Of a stretch of DNA of 64,000 nt, positions 1 through 10,855 are shown one piece after another. Both the position numbers and the translations under genes were made by a program. Origin of the DNA: Costus lasius (Eukaryota; Streptophyta; Magnoliopsida; Zingiberales; Costaceae). Under the pieces are notes generated by a model. The model was not told the DNA's origin and did no database searches. It was given only the letters and a program-made list of their open reading frames with translations. Each line of letters begins with the position of its first letter. Position 1 is the stretch's first letter. The DNA lies in contig JANVAS020000239.1 in assembly GCA_027563935.2 (NCBI GenBank), positions 62,001 to 126,000 of the forward strand, read 5' to 3'.

Positions 1-211
1 TGCACAAGCAAAGGAACCACGGTCACACCAGAAGTCCAAGCACATACAGAGAAGGTTTCATTTGATCCGTGAGATCATAGATCGAGGAGAGATCAAGATC
101 TGCAAGGTACATACAGATGACAATCTAGCTGACCCGCTTACAAAGCCTCTGGCACAGCAGAAGCATGAAAAGCACTGTAATAATATGGGTTTGAGATTTC
201 TCAACCATTAG
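1..211 (+). CDS. Ty1/Copia pol 3' end (RNase H C-terminus), partial
   Basis: This is the last ~69 codons of a Copia polyprotein, running off the left window edge and ending in TAG at 209-211. Frame 2 reads the conserved tail of Copia RNase H: the KEPRSHQKSKHI block, then an HTDDNLADPLTK motif, then a C-terminus ending FLNH. The same tail recurs on the minus strand in the other copies (for example near 2486 and 21809). No stop interrupts the visible part. Polypurine tract and LTR follow within 21 bp, so this is the 3' end of a plus-strand element. It is the only plus-strand member of this Copia family in the window. The rest of its gag-pol would lie to the left. Confidence 0.9.
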   Translation, partial: AQAKEPRSHQKSKHIQRRFHLIREIIDRGEIKICKVHTDDNLADPLTKPLAQQKHEKHCNNMGLRFLNH

Positions 212-220
212 TTTAAGTGC

Positions 221-231
221 AAGTGGGAGAT
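221..231 (+). other. polypurine tract of plus-strand Copia
   Basis: The purine-rich run AAGTGGGAGAT sits directly before the LTR start TGTTGG. It is the expected primer site for plus-strand DNA synthesis. The identical sequence in reverse complement follows every minus-strand 3' LTR here (for example 2466-2476, 17234-17244, 21789-21799 and 27760-27770). Confidence 0.8.
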
Positions 232-772
232 TGTTGGGGTATGCCCTTAAGGCTAATGTTTGAGGCCTTGGGATGTTATCAGTATCATGTATAAACTGTA
301 TATGTTTATAAAGGCAATTGTTGTTATTCAGATTGTTGCATTATCTGCTGTTATATGTATACCTCTGAGTAATGTCTCAATGATGTTCAGCTTTGCTGAC
401 ATTCAGTGTTGTCCTTAGTCGAGATATCATGGTGAACATGAGACAGCCTTGGTATGATTGAGACTAATATGTGTTCTAATCTTATAGGATGCTTCGAGTA
501 TGGAATAAGATTTAGACACATAGGTGCATGGGATGTACTGGACAGACCCTACTTAGGATGTTCAATTGTTTGTCACAATGTGAATAAATCCTTATAAGCA
601 AGCAAGTGGTATATTCCCTCTGACTTGAGATCACTTGTATTTCTAAGTGATGATTGACATTATATTGAGATAGTTCAATATCATTTGAAAGATAATGGTT
701 ACAGATTATCTTGGATAGTGGGCATGAATCATGTTAGGACACTAGTGATAGATATAGGATTGCCTCTCCTAG
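232..772 (+). repeat. Copia 3' LTR, left half (interrupted)
   Basis: The LTR starts TGTTGGGGTATGCC, the element-sense 5' tip of this family, directly after the polypurine tract. It matches the reverse complement of the minus-strand LTRs. It stops at 772, where composite A is inserted, and resumes at 12546 without loss of sequence apart from the duplicated CCTAG. Confidence 0.9.
768..772. repeat. target-site duplication CCTAG (left)
   Basis: CCTAG precedes the LTR start TGAAAG at 773 and is repeated at 12546-12550 directly after the LTR end ...CCCCAACA. This marks 773-12545 as one insertion unit. Confidence 0.9.
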
Positions 773-2465
773 TGAAAGTCCCAGTTCAATAAGGGGGGCC
801 GAAACCCTAAAGTGGCGCATACAAAACATGGGCAGCGGATACTAGGGTTTCATGGGATCGATGCATGTATTATGATCAACATTAAAACTTTTGAATGCAA
901 GAAAGAATGCGATTCATACCATGGCCATTTCTAGATGGCGCCTTGGAAGCAAGAGAACAAAAGAGGTCTCCTCCAAATCGTCACACACAAGATGATCAAC
1001 GGCTTGCTCCTTCTTGTCGTCCCTTGTGCTAGCAAGGATCGTCCAAGGTGTCTTTGATCGTTTGATGGGAAGAGAGAGCTTTCCTTGCTTGGCGATCTCT
1101 CTTTTTTTTTTTCTTCTTTCGTCTACCACCTTTTCTCACATGAATGTGTGAAGAGCCAAAGGCAAAACGGCGACAAGAGGGCGAGAGAGGGGCGACGTGA
1201 GAGAGATGTGGTCACGTTGTGACATGCTATCTAAAAATAGCAAAACCATCTCAACGTTCAAGTTACCCCAATCGCAAATGCCAACTTGAACCATACGCTC
1301 ATCCAATGACCTGGTTCAAATCGATTTGGTTCAATAACCAAATAAACCAAGCAATTAGTCCAGATTATAATAAACCCCTAAGGCTTAAGATCTGACCATT
1401 GATCTCTTGATGCTCCTGATCTCACTGATCTAGCATCTATTCTCTCAATCGAAGCTTACCGATCTCAAGCCCTAATCAATCAAACATGATCAGACTAGAT
1501 CTCACTTACAATCAGAGACTAAATCCCTTTAAACTGAACCCAAACAATTCAGTCCACACGATCTGACTTAAGTAAGCCATATCATCAAATTGTGCGACCC
1601 TAAGGGTTTCCTTTAAATGTCGGTAACGATAACTTATGTTATCACGATCAGTGGGGGGTATCTAGCAACACATCACTGTCTCCCGATATAAAGGAAAGAG
1701 TCTTCCAAGACTACACCCAAACCACAGCACAAGTGTGAATCCAATTCACAAGGCATGCAAATTTCCTTTGCCACTGGATGTTCTTATTGGACAAGCGTGT
1801 CAAGCTTGTAGCTCCAATATGATGAGCATGATTAGATCAGATGAACATAGTCACCTGGGTATGGCCATACACTTTCTCAATCATCTCATACAGAGGGGGG
1901 GGCCCAATTAGAACATCACACTCCAATTAAGGAGACGGCAATCCTATATCTATCACTAGTGTCCTAACCTGACTCATGATCATTATCCAAGATAGTCTAT
2001 AACCATTATGTTTCAAATGATATTGAACTATCTCAAAACAATGACAATCATCATTTAGAAACACAAGTGATCTCAAGTCAGAGGAAATGTGCCACTTGTT
2101 GCAATCAAGGATTATTCACATTGTGACAAGCAATTGAATATCCTAGTAGGGTCTGTCCAGTACATCCAATGTACCCATGAGTCTACATCTTATTCCATGC
2201 TCGAAGAATCCTATAAGATTAGAACACATATTAGTCTCAATCATATCAAGGCTGTCTCATGTTCGCCAAGATATATCGACTAAGGACTTTACTGCATGTC
2301 AGCCCAGCTGAACAGCATTGAGACATTATTCAGAAGTATATGTATTGCAGCAGATAATATAACAAACTGAATAACAACCATTGCCTTTATAAACATAAGA
2401 GTTTATACATGATACTGTTACAATCCCAAGGCCTCAAACATTAGCCTTAAGGGCATACCCCAACA
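773..2465 (-). repeat. Copia A 3' LTR (1.69 kb)
   Basis: On the plus strand it runs from TGAAAGTCCC to GGCATACCCCAACA. It is followed by ATCTCCCACTT (the polypurine tract on the minus strand) and the pol stop at 2486-2488, so this is the 3' LTR of the minus-strand element. An antisense ORF at 2089-2283 recurs in sister LTRs and is not taken as a gene. Confidence 0.9.
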
Positions 2466-2485
2466 ATCTCCCACTTGCACTTAAT

Positions 2486-5400
2486 CTAATGGTTGAGAAA
2501 TCTCAAACTCATATTATTACAGTGCATCTCATGCTTCTGCTGCGCCAGAGGCTTGGTAAGCGGGTCTGCCAGATTGTCATCTGTATGAACCTTGCAGACT
2601 TTGATCTCGCCATGATCAATGATCTCCCGGATCAAGTGAAACCGTCTCTGTATGTGCTTGGACTTCTGGTGCGACCGTGGTTCCTTTGCTTGTGCAATTG
2701 CTCCAGTATTATCACAGAAGATAACCAAAGGATCTGCACTCGAAGGAACAACACCAAGTTCTTGAACGAACTTACGAATCCACACTGCCTCCTTGGATGC
2801 TTCCGAGGCTGCAACATACTCGGCTTCTGTTGTGGAATCAGCAACGATTAACTGTTTGAAACTTTTCCACACCACTGCTCCTCCATTCAAGCTAAAAACA
2901 TAGCCTGATTGCGATCGGAAATCATCCTGGTCAGACTGGAACGAAGCGTCAGTATATCCTTCTATACTGAGTTCTTCCTGACCACCATACACCAAGAACA
3001 TATCTTTGGTCCTCCGAAGATATTTTAAAATGTTCTTGACTGCAATCCAGTGCGCCATACCTGGATTACTTTGGAACCGACTGGTCACGCTTAACCCGTA
3101 AGCGACGTCTGGGCGAGTACACAACATCGCATACATAATGGATCCAATAGCCGAAGCATAAGGCGTATTGTCCATTTCATCTTTCTCAGTCTGTGTTTGT
3201 GGACACTGACTCTTCGAAAGATTCAGACCATGTCTGACTGGAAGATATCCTCTTTTAGAATTCTCTAAATGAAATCTTTCCAGGACTTTATCGATGTAAG
3301 TACTCTGGCACAGCCCGAGAAGCCTCTTAGATCTATCCCTGTAGATCTTCACACCTAATACATAGGCTGCTTCTCCTAAATCTTTCATCTGGAAACATTT
3401 TCTCAACCATGCTTTAACCGCATGCATTTCAGGAATATCGTTTCCAATGATCAAGATATCATCGACGTAGAGGACTAGGAAAGTAATCACGCTCCCACTA
3501 AACCTCTTATATACACACGGGTCATCCTCGTTCTTGATGAAACCAAATTCAGAGATTGATTCATCAAAACGAATATTCCAGCTTCTCGATGCTTGTTTAA
3601 GTCCATAAATAGACTTCTTTAACTTGCATATTTTATGACGATCTGATGGATTAGTGAAACCTTCTGGTTGTGTCATATACACATCCTCATCCAGATTTCC
3701 ATTAAGGAAAGCAGTCTTCACATCCATTTGCCAGATCTCATAATCATAATATGCAGCTATCGCGAGAAGAATCCGAATAGACTTAAACATGGCTACAGGT
3801 GAGAAAGTTTCATCATAATCTATCCCGTAGATTTGTTTGAAACCTTTCGCAACTAGCCTGCCTTTATAGGTAACCACGTTACCATCCATGTCAATCTTCT
3901 TCTTGATGATCCATTTACAGCCTATAGGGATAACTCCCGGAGGCGGATCAACCAAATCCCAAACTTGGTTATCTGACATGGAGTCCATCTCGGCTCGCAT
4001 AGCTTCAAGCCATCTCGCTGAATCCGGTCCACTGACCGCATCCGCATAAGTGAGGGGTTCATCATTATCAATGATGTAGATTCCGTCATAGCGCTCAAGC
4101 TATCGACGGATCCTTCCCGATCTTCGCGGTTCCCGTGATATCTGAGCCTCAGGTTGTTCAGTAACCTGTTCTACTGGCTCAGGCTCATCCAACTGTGCTT
4201 GACCACTTTGTCCTTCCTCTGGATTCTCATCCAGCTTTATTTCTCTCCCACTGGCCTCTTGCAGAAGAAACTCCTTCTCAAGAAATATGGCCGTCCGAGC
4301 AACAAACACCTTGTTCTCTTTGGGATCGTAGAAATAATAACCCTTAGTTTCCTTAGGGTAACCGACAAAGATACATTTCTCAGATCTGCTCTCTAGTTTT
4401 CCAGAGGCGAGCTTTTTGACATAAGCCTCGCAGCCCTAGATCCTGATAAATGTCATGCTAGGCTGTTTCCCATACCATAATTCATATGGGGTCTTTGAAA
4501 CTGCCTTGGATGGCACTCGGTTTAGTACCTTTGCAGCTGTCTCCAGTGCAAATCCCCAAAAGGAGTAAGGTAGAGTAGCCTGACTCATCATAGAACGAAC
4601 CATATCAAGTAACGTTCTATTTCTCCTCTCGGACACACCATTCCATTGCGGTATTCCTGGCGGAGTGAGCTGTGAGATAATCCCACACTCCTTCAGATAG
4701 TCAGTAAACTCTCGACTTAGGTATTCTCCACCTCGATCAGAACGAAGTGCCTTGATATTTCGGCCAAGCTGATTCTGTACTTCATTCTTGAACTCTTTGA
4801 ACTTGTCAAAGGATTCATTTTTATGTCTCATAAGATAGACATACCCATATCTACTGAAATCATCAGTGAAGGTAATGAAGTACTGATAGCCACCTCTGGC
4901 ATGTTTACTAAAAGGCCCACACACATCACTGTGTATAAGGTCAAGTAAACCTGAAGTCCTTTGACCTTTATGAGGAAAAGGCGACTTCGTCATTTTGCCC
5001 ATCAAACAAGCTTTGCATGTATCAATCTCCTCATAGGAGAATGATCCCAGCAGTCCATAATCATGCAACCGCTTAATGCGTTTCTTGTTAATATGACCTA
5101 AACGACTATGCCATAGCAAGGTGCTGTCATCAGCATATTTGGCTTTCTTATTATCAATATTGTGTATAGAACATTCCATGTCCAACATGAATAACCCATT
5201 GTTAATTGAACCAGTAGCATAAACAATATTATCTAAAGAAAGAACACACTTTGAAATATTGCATTCAAAGGAAAACCCCTTCCTGACAAGAGCAGGAATG
5301 GAGATAATATTTTTAGTAATGCTGGGAACAAAATAACAATTGTCTAGTTCCAATACAAGTCCAGATGGTAAAGAGATGAAATAGTCTCCTACAGCAACAG

Positions 5401-6370
5401 CAGCAACCCGTGCCCCGTTTCCAACTCGTAGGTCCACCTCATGCTGTCCCACCTGTCTTCTTCTCTTGAGTTCCTGTACATTTGAACAAATGTGAACTCC
5501 ACATGCAGTGTCCAACACCCATGAAATAGAAGAAGATGAAACCATGACTTCCGTCACGTATATACCTGAGCCAGAAGCGATGCTTCCCCTCTTGTCTCCT
5601 TGGAGCGCTTTACAGTCCTTTTTCCAGTGACCCAGCTGGCCACAGTGGAAACATCTGTATTCCTTCGACCGCTTGACCTTTTGCTTCAGAGCCTTGCTGT
5701 AGCTCATGATAGGGGTCTTGCCCTTCTTCCCCTTCTTCTTGTTCCTTGAAGGAAACATCAAGACAGAGGTTGAAGGCTTTCCCTTCAGAGTCTCCTCAGT
5801 AGTCAAGAGCATATTCAGCAGCTCTGCCGGAGTACAATCGATTTTGTTCATATTAAAGTTAATGATGAACGCATCGAAAGAGGGCGGGAGAGACTGCAGA
5901 ATAATGTCTACAGCAAGCTCCTGATTGATGGTATGCCCCAGTTTCTCTAGAGCCTCCTTGTGCCCAATCATCTTATGTACGTGAGCTCCCACTGGGCTCC
6001 CTTCAGCCAGTTTGCTCTGAAAGAACAGCTTAGTCAAATTATAGCGCTCAGTCCTCGCCTGCGCAGCATACAGCATCTTGAGGTTTGCTATAATTTGTAT
6101 AGCAGACATATCCTCATGCTGACGCTGCAGCGGTGGCGTCATAGACGCTAGCATCAGGCAAGCGACATCAATGCTATCATTGACATGCTTTTCATAGGCA
6201 TCCCGAACCGCCCTTGCGGCGTTCGGAGCGGGCTGAGGCCGTATAGCCGTCTCGAGGACATACAGTTTCCTCTCTGCCTTAAGAACAATCTTAAGGTGTC
6301 CGTACCAGTCTGAGAAGTTCGGCCCAGCAAACTTCTCCCTTTCCAGTAGGGATCGCACATTGAAGCTCAT
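2486..6370 (-). pseudogene. Copia A gag-pol polyprotein with two nonsense codons
   Basis: A single frame of 1294 codons runs from ATG at 6370 to TAG at 2486-2488, broken by in-frame TAG at 4436-4438 and 4100-4102. Order: gag (start MSFNVRSLLEREKF); CCHC zinc knuckle CFHCGQLGHWKKDC; protease with LDTACG; integrase with the HHCC region (WHSRLGH, TCKACLMGK) and the D,D,E residues in HSDVCGP, LRSDRGGEY and VSERRNR; reverse transcriptase with YVDD; RNase H with YTDASF, TEAEY and CDNTGA. Gag-before-integrase-before-RT order is diagnostic of Ty1/Copia. Comparison with copy H shows the first stop replaces Trp (TGG to TAG) and the second replaces Gln (CAG to TAG). The integrase-RT linker is therefore cut off from the RT, and the element is not autonomous. 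Lineage within Copia is not assigned. Confidence 0.93.
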
Positions 6371-7240
6371 GGTGTTCGTTGCTGTAGGAATCTACAACAA
6401 TGCAAGAACAGCAAGGTCAGTATCAATGTTCAGAATCAATCCAGGACTTAAGAAAGATTCTTTTCTCACTATTTTATCTGGCTAAAAAATCCAGCAAAAA
6501 CAGCCCGAAAGAGTAGAACTCTTTTAGTGAGATGGGATCCAGATTTCATACTTGGTCTCCGCGTCCTGCTCAGGCGAGATAAGATGCACAGAGAGTACAA
6601 GCACTAGTCTCTGGTAGGCTGTCCCAGCCAATCGCCAACCCGTGCGATTCCCCTTCATCTGGGCAATCCAGCTGACTGTGCCAACTGAGTTGGTACAACA
6701 CAGTCTTTGATCCCACAGATGGCTGCCTCCATGTGCTACCATATGCGCCACATATGTAGCCGACATGGTCAAGCTGACCCGACCTACTCCCTGGACCACC
6801 ACGTGCTATGCTGAGCAACGAGAAGCGATAAATCCCTTCTCTGTAACACGCAGGTGTAATCCCGCACCGTCTGAAGATAGATGGACGTGCCCACTGAGTG
6901 GGTACAACACGGCTCCAACGATAATCAGAACAGTGAGGTTTTGCGTCAGAAGGCTTACGAGCTTGATATTTTAGCGTTGGATTTTAACGGTCTTTTATCT
7001 TCTTGACTATCATGCAATTCCTATGGTGATAGCAGATTATAAACTCATGCAATTCTAATTATAAAAGCAATAAATAGAAAGCATGCTGATCTTATGTGGT
7101 AGAAGCCCATTAAGCCTAAGTTAGACCTTAAATTAAACTTAAGTCTTCACTTGCTTTTCTTCATGGGTCTTTTGCTGCTCATCTGGCCCAAACCAGGGCC
7201 CAAGCGCCATCTGCAGCTCAGGTGCGCCTACCAGGGAAAA

Positions 7241-7320
7241 TGCGCCTGGTCCCAGAGTCGAACCCTGGACCTCCCACCTGGTCAAGCCTCTGCTGCAAGC
7301 GCCTCTGCCAAGTGTGCTCT
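7241..7320 (-). other. tRNA-like segment in Copia leader
   Basis: Read on the minus strand there is a pol III B-box-like GGTTCGACTCT (7254-7264) framed by CCAGG and TCTGG, which pair as a T-arm stem with one wobble. An A-box-like TGGCAGAGG lies upstream. The segment is present in H (about 32540-32605) but absent from the F leader at the same place (near 49815-49840). It could be a tRNA-derived SINE piece. A full cloverleaf was not established. Confidence 0.4.
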
Positions 7321-8180
7321 GTGCTCTTGTCTGATTAATTTACAAATTAATCTATCTAGACAAGATTGACTCGCAGGTCAATTACACTTTATAATTTAAA
7401 TGAAAAGTGATGCGCAGATCACAATAAAAATATTTATTTACATTTAAATTCCAGGCACGCAGGCCCCAGCACAGCACACATTAAACATGGGCAGCCCACA
7501 CAAGATTAAATAAACAAACATATGCTTACAAACATCATGCGATCCAACATAAGAAAATAAAATTTCGAAAACCCCATTGGCATCAATTTTAATTTTCCTT
7601 ATTGGCCCTACTACCTTACAACGGTCCATTACAAGGGATCCACTCATCTGACCTAGTCAGATCCATTGCCCTTGCATGCACCAAGTCGTAACTGACTTGA
7701 GTCGACCTAATGGTCAACCATGCATGCGCCAGGGCTGAACAACCCTCATGAGTTCTGGCAAGCGGGTGTGACCCTGGGCCTAACTCATGTGTGTTCACTA
7801 GTCGTCTCAATCAGACATCGCTACACGCCTGTCTGCAGTCGACCTATAGCCATCTCGTGCTTACGCACAGATGCTATCTGGTCAATCCATCAAGGCTGTC
7901 AGATGATCTGATCAGACTGTTTGGATCTAACCTAGGGGATGACTTCAACCCTAATAACCCGTCTAAGGGTTTAAAGCAGGCGCCTCTAAGATCTAATGAG
8001 AGTGGCGCATGAGAAGAAGTTTTAAAGAAAACATAGATGCGCCAACATACATGCGCCAACAAAAACATATACAAAGATGTATGTTAGTTTCGCATGTCAT
8101 CTAGATCTAAGCATATGTGCAAGTATGGATCAAACATGAAGACCAAGCATTAAGCAATCATAAAACGATGCATAAAACCT

Positions 8181-8192
8181 GCTCTGATACCA
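8181..8192 (-). other. primer binding site, tRNA-iMet
   Basis: GCTCTGATACCA is the reverse complement of TGGTATCAGAGC, the standard plant Copia/Gypsy site complementary to the 3' end of initiator tRNA-Met. It lies 2 bp from the LTR boundary at 8195. Confidence 0.92.
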
Positions 8193-8194
8193 AT

Positions 8195-8963
8195 TGAAAG
8201 TCCCAGTTCAATAATGGGGGCCGAAACCCTAAAGTGGCGCATACAAAACATGGGCAGCGGATACTAGGGTTTCATGGGATCGATGCATGTATTATGATCA
8301 ACATTAAAACTTTTGAATGCAAGAAAGAATGCGATTCATACCATGGCCATTTCTAGATGGCGCCTTGGAAGCAAGAGAACAAAAGAGGTCTCCTCCAAAT
8401 CGTCACACACAAGATGATCAATGGCTTGCTCCTTCTTGTCGTCCCTTGTGCTAGCAAGGATCGTCCAAGGTGTCTTTGATCGTTTGAAGGGAAGAGAGAG
8501 CTTTCCTTGCTTGGCGATCTCTCTTTTTTTTTCTTCTTTCGTCTACCAGCTTTTCTCACACGAATGTGTGAAGAGCCAAAGGCAAAACGGCGACAAGAGG
8601 GCGAGAGAGGGGCGACGTGAGAGAGATGTGGTCACGTTGTGACATGCTATCTAAAAATAGCAAAACCATCTCAACGTTCAAGTTACCCCAATCGCAAATG
8701 CCAACTTGAACCATACGCTCATCCAATGAGCTGGTTCAAATCGATTTGGTTCAATAACCAAATAAACCAAGCAATTAGTCCAGATTATAATAAACCCCTA
8801 AGGCTTAAGATCTGACCATTGATCTCTTGATGCTCCTGATCTCACTGATCTAGCATCTATTCTCTCAATCGAAGCTTACCGATCTCAAGCCCTAATCAAT
8901 CAAACATGATCAGACTACATCTCACTTACAATCAGAGACTAAATCCCTTTAAACTGAACCCAA
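8195..8963 (-). repeat. truncated Copia LTR inside composite A
   Basis: It starts TGAAAGTCCC like the full LTRs and follows them nearly base for base for ~769 bp. At about 8961-8964 it jumps from the LTR motif AAACTGAACCCAA into leader sequence (GAGAGTCGCGCATGAG). Only the U5-side part of the LTR remains. Confidence 0.88.
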
Positions 8964-9122
8964 CAGAGAGTCGCGCATGAGAAGAAGTTTTGAAGAAAAC
9001 ATAGATGCGCCAACATACATGCGCCAACAAAAACATATACAAAGATGTATGTTAGTTTCGCATGTCATCTAGATCTAAGCATATGTGCAAGTATGGATCA
9101 AACATGAAGACCAAGCATTAAG
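8964..9122 (-). other. Copia leader fragment, left part
   Basis: Nearly identical to the primer-site-proximal leader at about 7998-8155. It is interrupted at 9122 by the solo LTR and resumes at 10811. It shows that an internal region was once present between the 10856-12545 LTR and the truncated LTR. Confidence 0.85.
9118..9122. repeat. target-site duplication TTAAG (left)
   Basis: TTAAG occurs at 9118-9122 and again at 10811-10815, exactly flanking the solo LTR. Removing the LTR and one copy restores the leader sequence seen at about 8149-8165. Confidence 0.92.
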
Positions 9123-10810
9123 TGAAAGTCCCCTAAAGAGGGAAGGAAACCCTAATAGGCGCAAGTAAGGGATTTAAAACAGCGGAAGAGGGTTTCTAAG
9201 ATCGCATAGCATGTATTATGATCAACTTTAAAATATGAAAAAGAATTCATACCATGGCCATTTCAAGATGGCGCGTTGGAAGCAAAGATCAAATGAGATC
9301 TTCTCCTTGTCGTCACACACAGGATGATGACGCTATCTCCCTTGGTGCTCCTTGTGCTAGCAAGGTTCCAAGAGGTCCTTGTCGAGTGAAAGGGAAAGAT
9401 GAGGTGTCGATCTCTCTTGGCCGAATCCTCCTCTATCCTTCAAGTGTCGCCGCACTCACACAAGGTGTCGAGAGGAATCTGGGCGAGAGGAAAAAAAACT
9501 TGTGGCGAAAATAGAGCATACTCTATTTGGACAAGAGAGCTCTCCAAGTGGAGATCATGGTTACTAAAAATAGTAACCACTCATCGCCCCAACGTTCACA
9601 CCAAGTGAACATGTCGTCAACTCCTCTCCCCTTGAACCATGCGCTCATTTAGTGAGCCGGTTCATTTTGGTTCAATTTAAGAACCAATCAAGCCAAGCAA
9701 CTAGCCCAAATCATAATTAAACCATAAGGCTTTTGATCTGACCGTTGATCTCTTAATGCTCCTGATCTGACCGATCTAGCATCCATTCTCTCGATCGAAG
9801 CTTACCGATCTCAAGCCCTAATCAATCAAACATGATCAGACCAGATCTCACTTACAATCAGAGATTAAATCCCTTTAAACTGAACCCAAACAATTCAGTC
9901 CACACGATCTGACTTAAGTAAGCCATATCATCAAATTGTGCGACCCTAAGGGTTTCCTTTAAATGTCGGTAACGATAACTCACGTCATCACGATCAGTGA
10001 GGGGTATCTAGCAACACATCACTGTCTCCCGATATAAAGAAAAGAGTCTTCCAAGACTACACCCAAAAACAGCACAAGTGTGAATCAACTTCACTAGGCA
10101 TACATATGTCCTTTGCCACTGGATGTTCTTATTGGACAAGCGTGTCAAGCTTGTAACTCCAATATGACGAGCATGATTAGAACAGATGAACACTGTCACC
10201 TGGGTATGGCCATACTCTTTTCTCAATCATCTCATCCAGGGGGCCCCTTTTGAACATCACACTCCTTAAACAAGGAGACGGCAATCCTATGTCTATCACT
10301 AGTGCCCTAACCTGACTCAAGCTCACCATCCAAGATAGTCTATAATCATTATGTTTCAAATGATATTGAACTACCTCAAAACAATGACAATCATCATTTA
10401 GAAAACACAAGTGATCTCAAGTCAAAGGAAATGTGCCACTTGTTGCACTCAAGGATTATTCACATTGTGACAAACAATTGAATAACCTAGTAGGGTCTGT
10501 CCAGTACATCCAATGTACCCATGAGTCTACATCTTATTCCATGCTCGAAGCATCCTATAAGATTAGAACACATATTAGTCTCAATCATATCAAGGCTGTC
10601 TCATGTTCACCAAGATATCTCGACTAAGGACATATCAGCATGTCAGCCCAGCTGAACAGCTTTGAGACATTATTCAGAAGAACATATATTGGAGCAGACA
10701 ATGTAAACAACTGAATAATAACCATGCCTTTATAAACATAACAGTTTATTACATGATACAGATACATTCCCACAGGCCTCAAACATTAGCCTTAAGGGCA
10801 TACCCCAACA
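9123..10810 (-). mobile_element. solo Copia LTR (different subfamily)
   Basis: A complete 1688-bp LTR, from TGAAAGTCCCCTAAAG to CATACCCCAACA, flanked by TTAAG on both sides with no internal region. Its U5-side third differs clearly from the neighbouring LTRs 8195-8963 and 10856-12545, so it is not a local duplicate. This is the classic product of recombination between the two LTRs of one element. Confidence 0.92.
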
Positions 10811-10855
10811 TTAAGCAATCATAAAACGATGCATAAAACCTGCTCTGATACCAAT
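10811..10855 (-). other. Copia leader fragment with primer site
   Basis: Continuation of the leader interrupted by the solo LTR. It ends in the tRNA-iMet primer site GCTCTGATACCA at 10842-10853, 2 bp before the LTR start at 10856. Confidence 0.88.

Larger units (their letters stand above)
6371..8194 (-). other. Copia A 5' leader (untranslated, ~1.8 kb)
   Basis: Long leader between primer site and gag ATG. It contains two related short hairpins at 6678-6696 and 6887-6905, a tRNA-like segment around 7241-7310, and a block with alternating short repeats (GGCGCAT and GCGCCAAC types) near the primer site. Short ORFs occur on both strands but none resembles a protein. The same leader is present in H (31662-33477) and F (35174-35478 plus 49282-50730). 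Confidence 0.8.

Noticed and set aside
2089..2283. A 64-residue ORF (start MPLVA) recurring at 10433, 12169, 21411, 27382, 34796 and 52039
   Set aside because: It lies antisense in the LTR and recurs only because the LTR does. No protein family is recognised and there is no evidence of coding selection.
5706..6360. ORFs opposite or out of frame to gag (5706-5924, 5960-6151, 6154-6360)
   Set aside because: Shadows of the gag frame; they repeat in every gag copy because the nucleotide sequence is conserved.
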